15,039 nucleotides of DNA, taken from the NCBI GenBank assembly GCA_021790855.1, contig JAJYFP010000007.1, forward strand, positions 1 through 15,039. The letters are read 5' to 3'. The notes beneath the pieces are model-generated. The model saw only the letters and a list, made by a program, of their open reading frames with translations. It ran no database searches and was not told the DNA's origin. Shown here one piece after another: positions 6,806 through 14,206 of this stretch (position 1 is its first letter; each line of letters begins with the position of its first letter). The position numbers and the translations under genes were made by a program. This DNA comes from Actinomycetes bacterium. Lineage in GTDB: Bacteria; Actinomycetota; Acidimicrobiia; Acidimicrobiales; Acidimicrobiaceae.

Positions 6806-7720
6806 CTAATCGGGTATTTTTCCGCTCATATCAGCATTTTTCTTCGCTGAATTGACCAGTTCTGTCATAAGTTTGTCGAGTTCTGCGACTGTCCATCTGT
6901 CCTCTTTGTCGATAGACGGTCCAGCATGCCACCCCTCAGCAACATCGATGTGTCCACCGACTACATCAAATACACGGCCAGTTACATCTTTGGATCCCTT
7001 GGATCCAAGCCACACTACAAGAGGAGAGATATTCTCGGGCGCAACTGGATTGAACTTGGTCGGATCCTCACCTGCTTGAAATATGCCTAAGTTCTCAGTC
7101 ATCCTCGTTAGAGCGACCGGTGCGATAGCGTTAACTGTGACGCCATAGCGAGCGAGTTCCATAGATGCGATGACTGTGAAGGAAGCTATGCCGGCTTTGG
7201 CAGCACCGTAGTTGGTCTGGCCCACATTTCCATAGATTCCCGACGCCGAGGCTGTATTTATTACCCTGGCATCTACTTCTTTGCCAGCTTTTGTCTGTTC
7301 TCTCCAGTAGTTCGCTGCCCATCTAGTCATCAAGAAGGTACTTTTGAGATGTACCCGAATGACAGCATCCCACTCGTCCTCTGTCATGTTCACCAACATG
7401 CGATCTCTAAGAATCCCCGCGTTGTTGACGACGACATCTAGAGTTCCGTAGGTTTGAATTGCAGTATTGATGAGATTTTGGGCTCCTTCCCAAGTGGACA
7501 CGTCGTCTCCGTTGGCAATACTTTGGCCCCCCATCGCTCGGATCTCGTCGACGACTTCACCGGCAGGACCAGTGGAGGATCCAACCCCATCCACCTCCGC
7601 ACCTAAGTCGTTCACCACTACTTTGGCTCCGTTACGCGCAAACTCGAGAGCATGGGCCTTGCCGATGCCGCGCCCTGCGCCGGTAATTATAACAACTCGA
7701 TCTTCGCAGAACTTAGTCAT
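6806..7720 (-). CDS. SDR dehydrogenase, 3-hydroxyacyl-CoA / 17beta-HSD4-like
   Basis: A 304-residue short-chain dehydrogenase. The nucleotide-binding TGAGRGIG lies at 13-20, followed by VNDLGAEVDG (36-45), the Asp/loop pattern of NAD-preferring MFE-2/17beta-HSD4 relatives. NNAG is at 99-102; the catalytic triad is Ser158, Tyr171 and Lys175 (SASGIYGNVGQTNYGAAK). VHLKSTF at 123-129 has the His usual in this subgroup. The extra C-terminal tail past about residue 250 (HIDVAEGW and beyond) also fits. The likely reaction is oxidation of a 3-hydroxyacyl-CoA (fatty acid or steroid side-chain beta-oxidation) or a hydroxysteroid; the substrate is inferred only from subgroup. A good AAGGAGAG precedes the ATG. 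A LysR gene lies 121 bp upstream on the same strand. Confidence 0.9.
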   Translation of the reverse strand: MTKFCEDRVVIITGAGRGIGKAHALEFARNGAKVVVNDLGAEVDGVGSSTGPAGEVVDEIRAMGGQSIANGDDVSTWEGAQNLINTAIQTYGTLDVVVNNAGILRDRMLVNMTEDEWDAVIRVHLKSTFLMTRWAANYWREQTKAGKEVDARVINTASASGIYGNVGQTNYGAAKAGIASFTVIASMELARYGVTVNAIAPVALTRMTENLGIFQAGEDPTKFNPVAPENISPLVVWLGSKGSKDVTGRVFDVVGGHIDVAEGWHAGPSIDKEDRWTVAELDKLMTELVNSAKKNADMSGKIPD

Positions 7721-7841
7721 AGACTCTCTCCTTAGTCTTAGTTACTCTTAGGTAAGTTAGTCAATTGGTACGCCCGTGTCAAGTAGCTTGGCGAACCACT
7801 CTACGGAAGGGGATTGTGCTCCCGTTCGTTCAAAGTTCTCC

Positions 7842-8792
7842 TTAGTGTTTTTTGATGATGTTGGCGCTTGATTTTCCATGCGATGAGATCATGATACCTT
7901 TAGGCAGCTGAACGTTTGATCTCTGGAGCAGTGCATCAAGAGAGATTGTAAATGCTCTTACTGCCGATGACTCTATCTGGTTTTTGCGTCTGGCAATGCC
8001 AACTTTTCGCGGAGCCACGTCTAGGAGTGGAATGGTGACTACTCGATCTCCGAGATGTGGAGAAATCGCGGTAGAAGGTACAATCGCTGGCCCAAAGCCG
8101 TCGATAGCAAGTGCAGCTATCAGACGTAACCCATCGATCTCCGCCTTGGTTTTCAGTTTCGCTCCAGATTTGGCAGCGACTGCGTCTAGTTCGTCTCTAA
8201 ACCAGTTCCCTTTGGGCGGGACCAATATCTCCATGTTGTCAAGTTCGGCGAGGTATATCTGATCTTTCCTGGCAATGTCGTAGTCCGGCGGTACCGCAAG
8301 CACCATCTGCTCTTCGAATAACACGCGAAAGTGTATATCAGATGCGTAGATAGGAGTATTTAAAATCGCAAGGTCTATGACTCCTTCATGCAACCATCTA
8401 TGGAGTGCTGAAGAGGTTCCTTCAGAGAGGTGCAGTTTCATGTGAGGATGGTCATTACCGATCTGTGTCGCAAGGAGTGGAATGAGCCATCTTGCAGTCG
8501 TTCCAATCAATCCGACGCGAACCCGACCTCGTACATCTGTTGTCAAGGACGATAGGTCACTATAGATAGCTTCTAACTCTGATATCGCTGATCGTGCCCG
8601 CTTTGCAACGATCTGCCCCTTTTCTGTCAGAGTTCCGTCTCGTCTGTCTATGAGGATCGCGTTGAGTTCGTTCTCTAGTTTCGATATATGTGCGGAGACA
8701 TTTGACTGAACCGTGTCCAAGGCATCAGCAGCAGCTGAGAAGCTCCCGTGATCGTCTACAGCTACTAGTGACTTCAACTGCTTTACGTCCAT
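7842..8792 (-). CDS. LysR family transcriptional regulator
   Basis: The protein is 316 residues from ATG at 8792. This start is preferred because AGGAAGG lies just before it, whereas the in-frame TTG at 8807, which would add five residues, has no ribosome-binding site. The N-terminal winged helix-turn-helix (about 1-60) reads MDVKQLKSLVAVDDHGSFSA, AADALDTVQSNVSAHISKLE and then the LTEKG segment. The two-lobed substrate-binding effector domain (about 87-295) begins RVRVGLIGTTARW and includes DLAILNTPI. The inducer is unknown. It is divergent from murT-gatD, the usual arrangement for a LysR regulator and its target, but also precedes the SDR gene on the same strand, so either could be controlled. 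A short palindrome lies just upstream. Confidence 0.93.
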   Translation of the reverse strand: MDVKQLKSLVAVDDHGSFSAAADALDTVQSNVSAHISKLENELNAILIDRRDGTLTEKGQIVAKRARSAISELEAIYSDLSSLTTDVRGRVRVGLIGTTARWLIPLLATQIGNDHPHMKLHLSEGTSSALHRWLHEGVIDLAILNTPIYASDIHFRVLFEEQMVLAVPPDYDIARKDQIYLAELDNMEILVPPKGNWFRDELDAVAAKSGAKLKTKAEIDGLRLIAALAIDGFGPAIVPSTAISPHLGDRVVTIPLLDVAPRKVGIARRKNQIESSAVRAFTISLDALLQRSNVQLPKGIMISSHGKSSANIIKKH

Positions 8793-8815
8793 TGACCTTC
8801 CTAGCAAAAAAAGTG

Positions 8816-8831
8816 ATACGAAGTATCGTAT
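8816..8831. promoter_or_regulatory. Palindrome upstream of lysR, candidate operator
   Basis: ATACGA-AGTA-TCGTAT is a perfect 6-bp dyad with a 4-bp spacer, overlapped by GATAC-GAA-GTATC. It lies 24 bp before the lysR ATG and overlaps a possible plus-strand promoter (TTGACC at 8792-8797, 17 bp, GATACG at 8815-8820). It could be the binding site through which LysR controls itself and the divergent murT unit. Confidence 0.35.
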
Positions 8832-8866
8832 TCATAGTGTGATGCTAGTAGCTTGAAGCGAGCATA

Positions 8867-8914
8867 ATGGTTAATGCAAGTAACTGGATCCCCCCTCCGT
8901 TCTTGCTCTGCTAA
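8867..8914 (+). other. Candidate leader peptide ORF before the murT terminator
   Basis: ATG at 8867 encodes MVNASNWIPPPFLLC and stops with TAA at 8912-8914, overlapping the first bases of the terminator stem. Three consecutive proline codons (8891-8899) are typical of ribosome-stalling sequences. The ribosome-binding site is weak (GAAGCGAG). The ORF is short enough to occur by chance. Confidence 0.3.
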
Positions 8915-8946
8915 GGAGCCGACACCCCCCGTCGGCTCCTTTTCCT
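8913..8946 (+). terminator. Intrinsic terminator in the 5' leader of murT (possible attenuator)
   Basis: AAGGAGCCGAC (8913-8923) pairs perfectly with GTCGGCTCCTT (8931-8941) around a 7-nt C-rich loop, followed by a T-rich tail (TTTTCCTTT). The tail is only on the plus side, so it stops rightward transcription. No plus-strand gene ends here: the gene to the left is the leftward lysR. It therefore ends either a short leader transcript or a small RNA, 27 bp before murT. Confidence 0.8.
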
Positions 8947-8972
8947 TTAAAGCAATAGGCTTATGAAGCGGT

Positions 8973-10310
8973 ATGACGATAATATTTGAGGATTTGTCCA
9001 AAGTCAAGTTGAGCGAGAAACTAAGAAGCTTTGTGGCCGTGGGTGCGGCCTCCCTTACGGGTCTAGTCATCAGGAAACTCAAAGTTGGTCAAGGTGGAAC
9101 GCTGCCCGGTCGCGTATTGATGGCCTTGGACCCAAAGAGCCTGACCTATCTGTCAAGAGACGTTTACTCTTTAGTGGTCAGTGGTACCAATGGGAAGACG
9201 ACCACTACAGCCATGATCTCTCATATCCTGAGCAACTATAGAACTTACTCCAACGCCACTGGGGCCAATATGGACTTCGCAATAGCGTTTGCACTTTCGC
9301 AACGACCGACTGTTTCTTGTGAGTTTTCCAAAGCCAGAGAGATTGGAGTGTTCGAGGTTGACGAGGCTTATTTGCCAACTGTGGCAGAGTCAATCAGGTC
9401 GAAGGTAGCTGTAGTTCTGAATCTGTCCAGGGATCAACTTGATCGTAACTCCGAAGTGCGAATGGTCGCCAAGCGGTGGCGGGAGTTTTTTGAAGCGAAT
9501 AAGGACATAAAGATCGTCGCGAACTGCGACGATCCATTAGTGACATATGCAGCCCTGGCCTCTAAGAACACTACCTATGTAGCTGCAGGTTGTAGCTGGA
9601 ACCTCGATGCCAGCTCGTGTCCTTTGTGTGAGGCGAAGATTTGTTTTGACTCCACGTCTTGGCGATGTCAATCTTGTGACTTTGAACGCCCAGAACCCAC
9701 ATGGAACGTCTCTTTAGAAGGAGACATCTACCATGAAAAGCAGTATCAGGGCAGAATGAATCTGTCGATTCCCGGAAAGTTCAATGAAGGTAACGCTCTT
9801 TTGGCTTTAGCGGGCGCCTGCGCGTTGCTCAACAGTATCGGTGAAGAGCTAGATGTGAAATCCTCAGTGGTCGCTCTGAGTGAATTTTCTGGAAGTGGTG
9901 GCCGCTTCGCTACCTACTGTTTGGATCAGTTTGATGGTGCTATGGTCAGGACTTATCTTGCCAAGAATCCGGCTGGTTGGGACGCTCTGATCTCTACGAT
10001 TCTGGCAAGTTCCAAAAAATGCAAGGTCGTAATGGGGTTAAATGCAAACATCGCAGATGGTACCGACACTTCTTGGATATGGGATGTTCACTTTGAGGAG
10101 CTTACAGATAGGTTTCCAGAGGTGGTTGTCGTGGGAGATCGGAGGTATGATCTGGCTGTCAGGTTGGCCTATGCCGACATTACGCCCATACTCCAAGAAG
10201 GTACGCAGATTGAGGTGTTAAAGGGCCTTGAGCTGGATGAGGGCACAGAGGTTATCTATATCGGAAACTATACCGCGTTTTTTGAGCTACAAAAGGAACT
10301 GGCAAATTGA
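8973..10310 (+). CDS. murT: Lipid II isoglutaminyl synthase, MurT subunit
   Basis: A 445-residue Mur-ligase family protein. With GatD it converts the D-glutamate of the lipid II stem peptide to D-isoglutamine using ATP and ammonia on the cytosolic membrane face. The ATP loop GTNGKTTT is at 71-78. A Cys4 zinc ribbon (Cys216, Cys219, Cys232, Cys235), typical of MurT, is inserted in the central domain. KNPAGWD (331-337) and WDVHFE (370-375) match the C-terminal MurT domain; Asp371 probably corresponds to the catalytic Asp described in Gram-positive MurT. ATG at 8973 has only a poor ribosome-binding site. It overlaps gatD by 4 bases. Expression may be controlled by the terminator just upstream. 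The identification is firm. Confidence 0.95.
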   Translation: MTIIFEDLSKVKLSEKLRSFVAVGAASLTGLVIRKLKVGQGGTLPGRVLMALDPKSLTYLSRDVYSLVVSGTNGKTTTTAMISHILSNYRTYSNATGANMDFAIAFALSQRPTVSCEFSKAREIGVFEVDEAYLPTVAESIRSKVAVVLNLSRDQLDRNSEVRMVAKRWREFFEANKDIKIVANCDDPLVTYAALASKNTTYVAAGCSWNLDASSCPLCEAKICFDSTSWRCQSCDFERPEPTWNVSLEGDIYHEKQYQGRMNLSIPGKFNEGNALLALAGACALLNSIGEELDVKSSVVALSEFSGSGGRFATYCLDQFDGAMVRTYLAKNPAGWDALISTILASSKKCKVVMGLNANIADGTDTSWIWDVHFEELTDRFPEVVVVGDRRYDLAVRLAYADITPILQEGTQIEVLKGLELDEGTEVIYIGNYTAFFELQKELAN

Positions 10311-11041
10311 CTGGAAGCAACTTGACCTTAGACGTAGTGCTTATCTATCCAGATCTGCTGGGGACCTATGGAGACTCGGGTAATGCCTTGATCCTGAAGA
10401 AACGAGCTGAGTTTCAAGGGATGAAAAGTACGATCATATCTGTCGATTCTGACGAAAAGATACCAACTGGGGGAGATATCTACCTACTGGGTGGGGGAGA
10501 AGACGGACCGCAGAACTATGCGAGAGATCTTCTCGCAAGAGACGGAGGTTTGATGAGTGCCGTTGACCAAGGGGCAGTTGTTTTTGCAGTATGTGCTGGA
10601 TTCCAGATCATTGGTGAAAGTTACGTCGATTCCAAAGGTGATATTCAACCAGGTTTGGGCCTTCTCGATGCTAAGACTTCCAGAATGCCTAAGAAAAGGG
10701 CCGTTGGCGAGCTAGTGTCCAAGCCCCTTTTCGATATGGGGCAGCAGTATCTTTCGGGATTTGAAAATCATGGATCAGGGACGGAGTTATATGGAGATAC
10801 GCAACCCCTGGGAAGGGTGGTCGCGGGTGTAGGTAACCTGGACAGTGGTGAGTATGAAGGTGCCGTAAGGGGAAAGATTGTATGTACTTATATGCACGGT
10901 CCTGCCTTAGCACGCAACCCGTCGCTTGCGGACTTTTTGTTGTACAGTGCTACGGGAACTCATCCACTACTTCACCATAGTGTCGATGATCTCCAGCGGC
11001 TTCTTCTATCGGAAAGGCTCGCCAAGGTGGTGAGAAGTTAG
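10307..11041 (+). CDS. gatD: Lipid II isoglutaminyl synthase, glutaminase subunit GatD
   Basis: A 244-residue class I glutamine amidotransferase of the CobB/CobQ type. It hydrolyses glutamine and passes ammonia to MurT. The nucleophile is Cys96 in VCAGFQIIG (95-103), with His197 in YMHGP (195-199). Arg131 in RAVGEL probably aligns with the glutamine-binding Arg of staphylococcal GatD. The start YPDLLGTYGDSGN (14-26) is the family signature. TTG at 10307 overlaps the murT stop (TTGA) and is preceded by AAGGA, so the two subunits are translationally coupled. It is followed by a hairpin before the convergent aconitase gene. Confidence 0.95.
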   Translation: MTGSNLTLDVVLIYPDLLGTYGDSGNALILKKRAEFQGMKSTIISVDSDEKIPTGGDIYLLGGGEDGPQNYARDLLARDGGLMSAVDQGAVVFAVCAGFQIIGESYVDSKGDIQPGLGLLDAKTSRMPKKRAVGELVSKPLFDMGQQYLSGFENHGSGTELYGDTQPLGRVVAGVGNLDSGEYEGAVRGKIVCTYMHGPALARNPSLADFLLYSATGTHPLLHHSVDDLQRLLLSERLAKVVRS

Positions 11042-11069
11042 AGTGTCGCGAGCTTGGGATGTCTTTAGC

Positions 11070-11104
11070 GGCAGCTGTCCCAGAGTATTTCTCGAACAGC
11101 TGCC
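11070..11104. terminator. Hairpin between convergent gatD and aconitase genes
   Basis: GGCAGCTGT (11070-11078) is inverted at ACAGCTGCC (11096-11104). Inside, GAG and CTC can add a small second stem with a 5-nt loop. Its location between two convergent stops suggests a bidirectional terminator, although no T-run follows either arm. Confidence 0.4.
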
Positions 11105-11116
11105 AAGCGATAACTG

Positions 11117-13381
11117 CTAGCGATTCCTCTTGGATTTAATAACATTGAGAGCGCTTCCTGCTCTAAACCACTCCAGATGTTTATCATTTAGCGTGTGGTT
11201 GGCGAGGAACTCTTCGCTTGTACCGTCGGGGTGGTGCAAGATACACGACACTGGTTTTGCAGGTTCCAACTCCGCTAGATCTAAGATGTCTACTGTATCT
11301 TGGACCTGGATCTTGTCATAGGAGGCGGGATTGAAGAAGGTTAGAGGCAAGACGCCCTGCTTCTTCAAGTTGGTCTCGTGAATCCTAGCAAATGATCGTG
11401 CGATAATCGCCTTTGCTCCCATGAACCTGGGCTCAAGTGCCGCGTGTTCTCTCGAAGACCCTTCGCCATAGTTCTCATCTCCAATTGCAACCCAAAAAAT
11501 ACCGGCAGTTTTATAGTGCTGAGCTATCTCTGGTAAAGGTTCCTCTGTGTTGTGAACCTTGCAGTAGCCAAATCCGGGTCTTTCGCTAAATGCGTTGTTT
11601 ACAGAGAGAAATAGATTCTTTGAGATGTTTTCGAGGTGGCCTCGATATCTCAACCAAGGACCTGCCGCAGAGATGTGATCAGTCGTACACTTGCCGACTG
11701 CTTTCATTAGGACGGCTAAGTTTGTGAAGTCGTTTCCATCCCATGGATCAAAAGGTACGAGGGACTGCAAGCGTTCAGAGTTTGTTTGAATGCTTATGAC
11801 AACGCTATGATTATTGGCCGGAGGCTTTATGAAACCAGACCCCTCCTTCTCAAATCCTTCTTTGGGAAGTTCATCCCCTAAAGGTGGTTCAAGCCGCACT
11901 CCTTCAACCTCGTCGATCAAGGGATTGAACTCCAAAGTTCCACTCAAAGAGTAGGCGATCACCGTTTCAGGTGAAGCTATGAAGGCGAGTGTCGATGAGA
12001 ATCCGTCGTTTCGTTTTGGAAAGTTCCTGTTGTAGGAGGTCAATATAGAGTTGGGCTGCCCCTCACCTACGTCGCTGCGTTTCCACTGACCGATACAAGG
12101 ACCGCATGCGTTAGCTAGAACTATGGCACCGATCTCTTCCAGAGGGGACAAAAGCCCATCTCGTTCCACGGTTCTTCTCACCCGCTCCGAACCGGGAGTG
12201 ATGAGCAAAGGAACCTTGGCCTTCAGCCCTTTTGCGGCAGCTTGTCGAGCAATGTGAGCGGCTCTGGCTATGTCCTGATACGAAGAGTTTGTACAAGAAC
12301 CCACCAGACAGTATGAGAGATCGGTAGGCCATCCCATTCGTTTTGCCTCGGCACCGATCTCAGCTACGCTACGACCGAGATCAGGGGTGTGTGGTCCTAC
12401 AATATGTGGCTCCAAGGTATCAAGATCAATCTCTACTACCTTGTCGTAGTAGTTCTCCGGATTTTGTTCCACTTCTGGATCGCTCGAGAGGTACCCGGCA
12501 TACCTCGTTGCTAAAGCGGCAATCTCTGATCGGTCTGTCTTGATGAGGTAGTTGGCGCTGTGATCGTCGTAGGGAAAGAGTGAACATGTGGCTCCAATCT
12601 CTGCGCCCATGTTGCATATCGTGGCTTTCCCTGTCGCTGATATCGACCTCGCTCCATCCCCGAAGTACTCAAGTATGGCTCCAGTGCCACCTTTTACAGT
12701 CAATTGTTCTGCAACCTTCAATATGATGTCTTTAGGAGCGGTCCATCCATTTAATGTTCCTGTTAGTTTGATGCCAATTATCTTTGGTACTTTGAGATCG
12801 AAGGTATCGCCAACCATGACGTCGACGGCATCTGCTCCACCCACGCCTACTGCAACCATTGCCAAGCCACCAGCATTTGGAGTATGCGAATCGGTCCCGA
12901 TTATCATACTGCCAGGAAATGCATATTGTTCGAGGACTACTTGATGAATAATGCCCGAACCCGGTTGCCAAAATCCGATGTTGTAACGGGCTGATACGGA
13001 TCTGAGAAAGTCGTACACCTCCTTGTTGGAGATCTCTGCATTTTCAAGATCCTTGGTGGCACCGAGTTGAGCGGTTATGAGATGGTCGCAGTGTCCTGCA
13101 GACGGTACCTGTACCTCATCGAGACCTGCGGTCATGAACTGAAGAAGAGCCATCTGTGCCGTCGCATCTTGCATTGCTACTCGATCTGGACGGAACTGAG
13201 CGTACGAGACACCTCGCTCATAAGGTTGATCATTGGGATTGTCCAGATGTGCAAAAAGAATCTTCTCCGACAAAGTAACTGCTCGACCAAGCCTGCTTCT
13301 AGCGAGATCAGTCGTCTTTTCAAATCTTTCGTAGAGCCTTTGGATCGAATCAATCTGTGTTGTCGAAGTTGCGTCTGTCAT
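11117..13381 (-). CDS. acn: Aconitate hydratase, mitochondrial-type
   Basis: A 754-residue [4Fe-4S] enzyme interconverting citrate and isocitrate in the TCA cycle. Cluster cysteines are Cys363 (VGSCTNSSY), Cys426 and Cys429 (ANACGPCIGQW); their 63 and 3 residue spacing equals that of animal mitochondrial aconitase. Other signatures are RPDRVAMQDATAQM, CDHLI (98-102), IIGTDSHTPNAGG and, in the C-terminal swivel domain, GKCTTDHISAAGPW, GDENYGEGSSREHAALEPR and SFARIHETNLKKQG. Overall it is close to mitochondrial ACO2 and shorter than the approximately 900-residue AcnA common in actinobacteria. AAGGAGAG before the ATG supports the start. A GntR gene is divergent from it over a very short gap, and may be its regulator. 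Confidence 0.96.
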   Translation of the reverse strand: MTDATSTTQIDSIQRLYERFEKTTDLARSRLGRAVTLSEKILFAHLDNPNDQPYERGVSYAQFRPDRVAMQDATAQMALLQFMTAGLDEVQVPSAGHCDHLITAQLGATKDLENAEISNKEVYDFLRSVSARYNIGFWQPGSGIIHQVVLEQYAFPGSMIIGTDSHTPNAGGLAMVAVGVGGADAVDVMVGDTFDLKVPKIIGIKLTGTLNGWTAPKDIILKVAEQLTVKGGTGAILEYFGDGARSISATGKATICNMGAEIGATCSLFPYDDHSANYLIKTDRSEIAALATRYAGYLSSDPEVEQNPENYYDKVVEIDLDTLEPHIVGPHTPDLGRSVAEIGAEAKRMGWPTDLSYCLVGSCTNSSYQDIARAAHIARQAAAKGLKAKVPLLITPGSERVRRTVERDGLLSPLEEIGAIVLANACGPCIGQWKRSDVGEGQPNSILTSYNRNFPKRNDGFSSTLAFIASPETVIAYSLSGTLEFNPLIDEVEGVRLEPPLGDELPKEGFEKEGSGFIKPPANNHSVVISIQTNSERLQSLVPFDPWDGNDFTNLAVLMKAVGKCTTDHISAAGPWLRYRGHLENISKNLFLSVNNAFSERPGFGYCKVHNTEEPLPEIAQHYKTAGIFWVAIGDENYGEGSSREHAALEPRFMGAKAIIARSFARIHETNLKKQGVLPLTFFNPASYDKIQVQDTVDILDLAELEPAKPVSCILHHPDGTSEEFLANHTLNDKHLEWFRAGSALNVIKSKRNR

Positions 13382-13402
13382 TTATATCTCTCCTTCGGAT
13401 CT

Positions 13403-13427
13403 ATGTTATAATACAAGTATAAGACAT
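13403..13427. promoter_or_regulatory. Promoter/operator between aconitase and gntR
   Basis: TATAAT at 13407-13412 is a perfect plus-strand -10 box for gntR; no good -35 is seen. A dyad ATAC-AA-GTAT (13411-13420), flanked by ATGT (13403-13406) and ACAT (13424-13427), overlaps it. The minus strand also reads TATACT here, a possible -10 for the aconitase. The dyad sits where a GntR dimer could block both promoters. This is partly inference. Confidence 0.4.
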
Positions 13428-13508
13428 GTAAGACTTCCACGCTATCTACAGATAGCCGAGGACATAAAAGGATCAATAGAGAACGAGACCTTTGTAAAAG
13501 GGGAACTC
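13419..13508 (+). other. Upstream coding extension of gntR without a canonical start
   Basis: In the gntR frame this stretch reads on as VRLPRYLQIAEDIKGSI (from 13428) and then ENETFVKGELL, which is the first helix of a GntR winged helix-turn-helix. It is therefore genuinely coding. No in-frame ATG, GTG or TTG occurs before the frame runs back into the aconitase start region. An ATG at 13426 is out of frame and followed at once by TAA; one extra base after it would give MVRLPRYLQ. An AUA at 13419, about where transcription should begin, is the other possibility. Confidence 0.6.
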
Positions 13509-14183
13509 TTGCCGTCCGAGGCCACTTTGTCGAGAAACTATGAAGCTTCCAGAGTCACAGTCAGGAAGGCACTGGATGTGTTGAGGGATGCCGATCTCGT
13601 TGAACCTCGACACGGAAGTGGGTGGTTGGTGAAGCCCCCGCCGGTGCCTCAGGCACTGGGAGCCTTTATGACTCTTGAGGAACAGTTGGAGAACGTGGGC
13701 GTTGATTCTATGCGAAAAGTCTTGTCCTCGAGGCGTGTTGTAGCTGCTGGACGACAGGAGGAAGTCCTGGGATCTGGTGAGTTACTTGAAGTAGAGCGAC
13801 TTAACTTAGCAGGTGGTATTCCCTTTGCGCGAGTGACCGTGTGGCTGAGTATTGAACTTGCGAAAGACTTCTCTATTAGCGACCTGGAGAAAAAGTCTTT
13901 CTATGAACTTCTAAACGATTCGAATGTGCTGCTTAGACCTTTGGCATCTGCGGTTCAGACGATCGCAGCTACATTGATAGACGAGTCCGACGCGCAACTA
14001 CTTCAGGTGCCCCTAGGATCAGCAGTTCTAAGATGCGAGAGAATCACCTTCGACACTCTTGGGCATCCTGTACTGCTTTCGGAGTTTGTCTTTCCAGGTT
14101 CAAGAACTGAGTTTGTCTCGGAGTTGACGGCAAGTGAAGATCCTGCTTCGTCATCTTCTGGCCTTCGCCTGATAAAAAGATGA
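13509..14183 (+). CDS. GntR/HutC family transcriptional regulator (UTRA domain), N-terminus displaced
   Basis: The annotated part is 224 residues from TTG 13509, the first canonical start (AAGGGG five bases before). This start truncates the DNA-binding domain: LPSEATLSRNYEASRVTVRK is helix 2 and the recognition helix, and helix 1 lies upstream in the same frame to about 13428. The wing is LVEPRHGSGWLV (30-41). The rest (about 60-215) is a UTRA-type effector domain of the HutC subgroup (VERLNLAGGIPFARVTVWL, LLSEFVFPG). It is therefore a ligand-responsive repressor or activator. It is divergent from the aconitase gene with a very short shared promoter region, so it may control aconitase; this is inference. 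It converges with plsC, 23 bp apart. Confidence 0.85.
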   Translation: MPSEATLSRNYEASRVTVRKALDVLRDADLVEPRHGSGWLVKPPPVPQALGAFMTLEEQLENVGVDSMRKVLSSRRVVAAGRQEEVLGSGELLEVERLNLAGGIPFARVTVWLSIELAKDFSISDLEKKSFYELLNDSNVLLRPLASAVQTIAATLIDESDAQLLQVPLGSAVLRCERITFDTLGHPVLLSEFVFPGSRTEFVSELTASEDPASSSSGLRLIKR

Positions 14184-14206
14184 CCGATAGGTGTACCTTG
14201 ATTGGG

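Noticed and set aside
8840..8946. Possible tRNA or SRP RNA before the terminator
   Set aside because: No cloverleaf, T-loop or SRP apical-loop signature could be found.
8801..9082. 93-codon minus-strand frame across the lysR-murT gap
   Set aside because: It runs through the terminator and into murT antisense, with no domain.
12588..12944. 118-codon plus-strand frame inside the aconitase gene
   Set aside because: It is antisense to a highly conserved enzyme and has low-complexity Pro/Ala/Thr composition, typical of a shadow frame.
13067..13411. 114-codon plus-strand frame running over the aconitase start
   Set aside because: It is antisense to aconitase with no domain and is not in frame with gntR.
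14150..14184. Inverted repeat GTCATCTT/AAGATGAC at the gntR end
   Set aside because: The stem is 8 bp and AT-rich with a 19-nt loop and no T-run; too weak to call a terminator.
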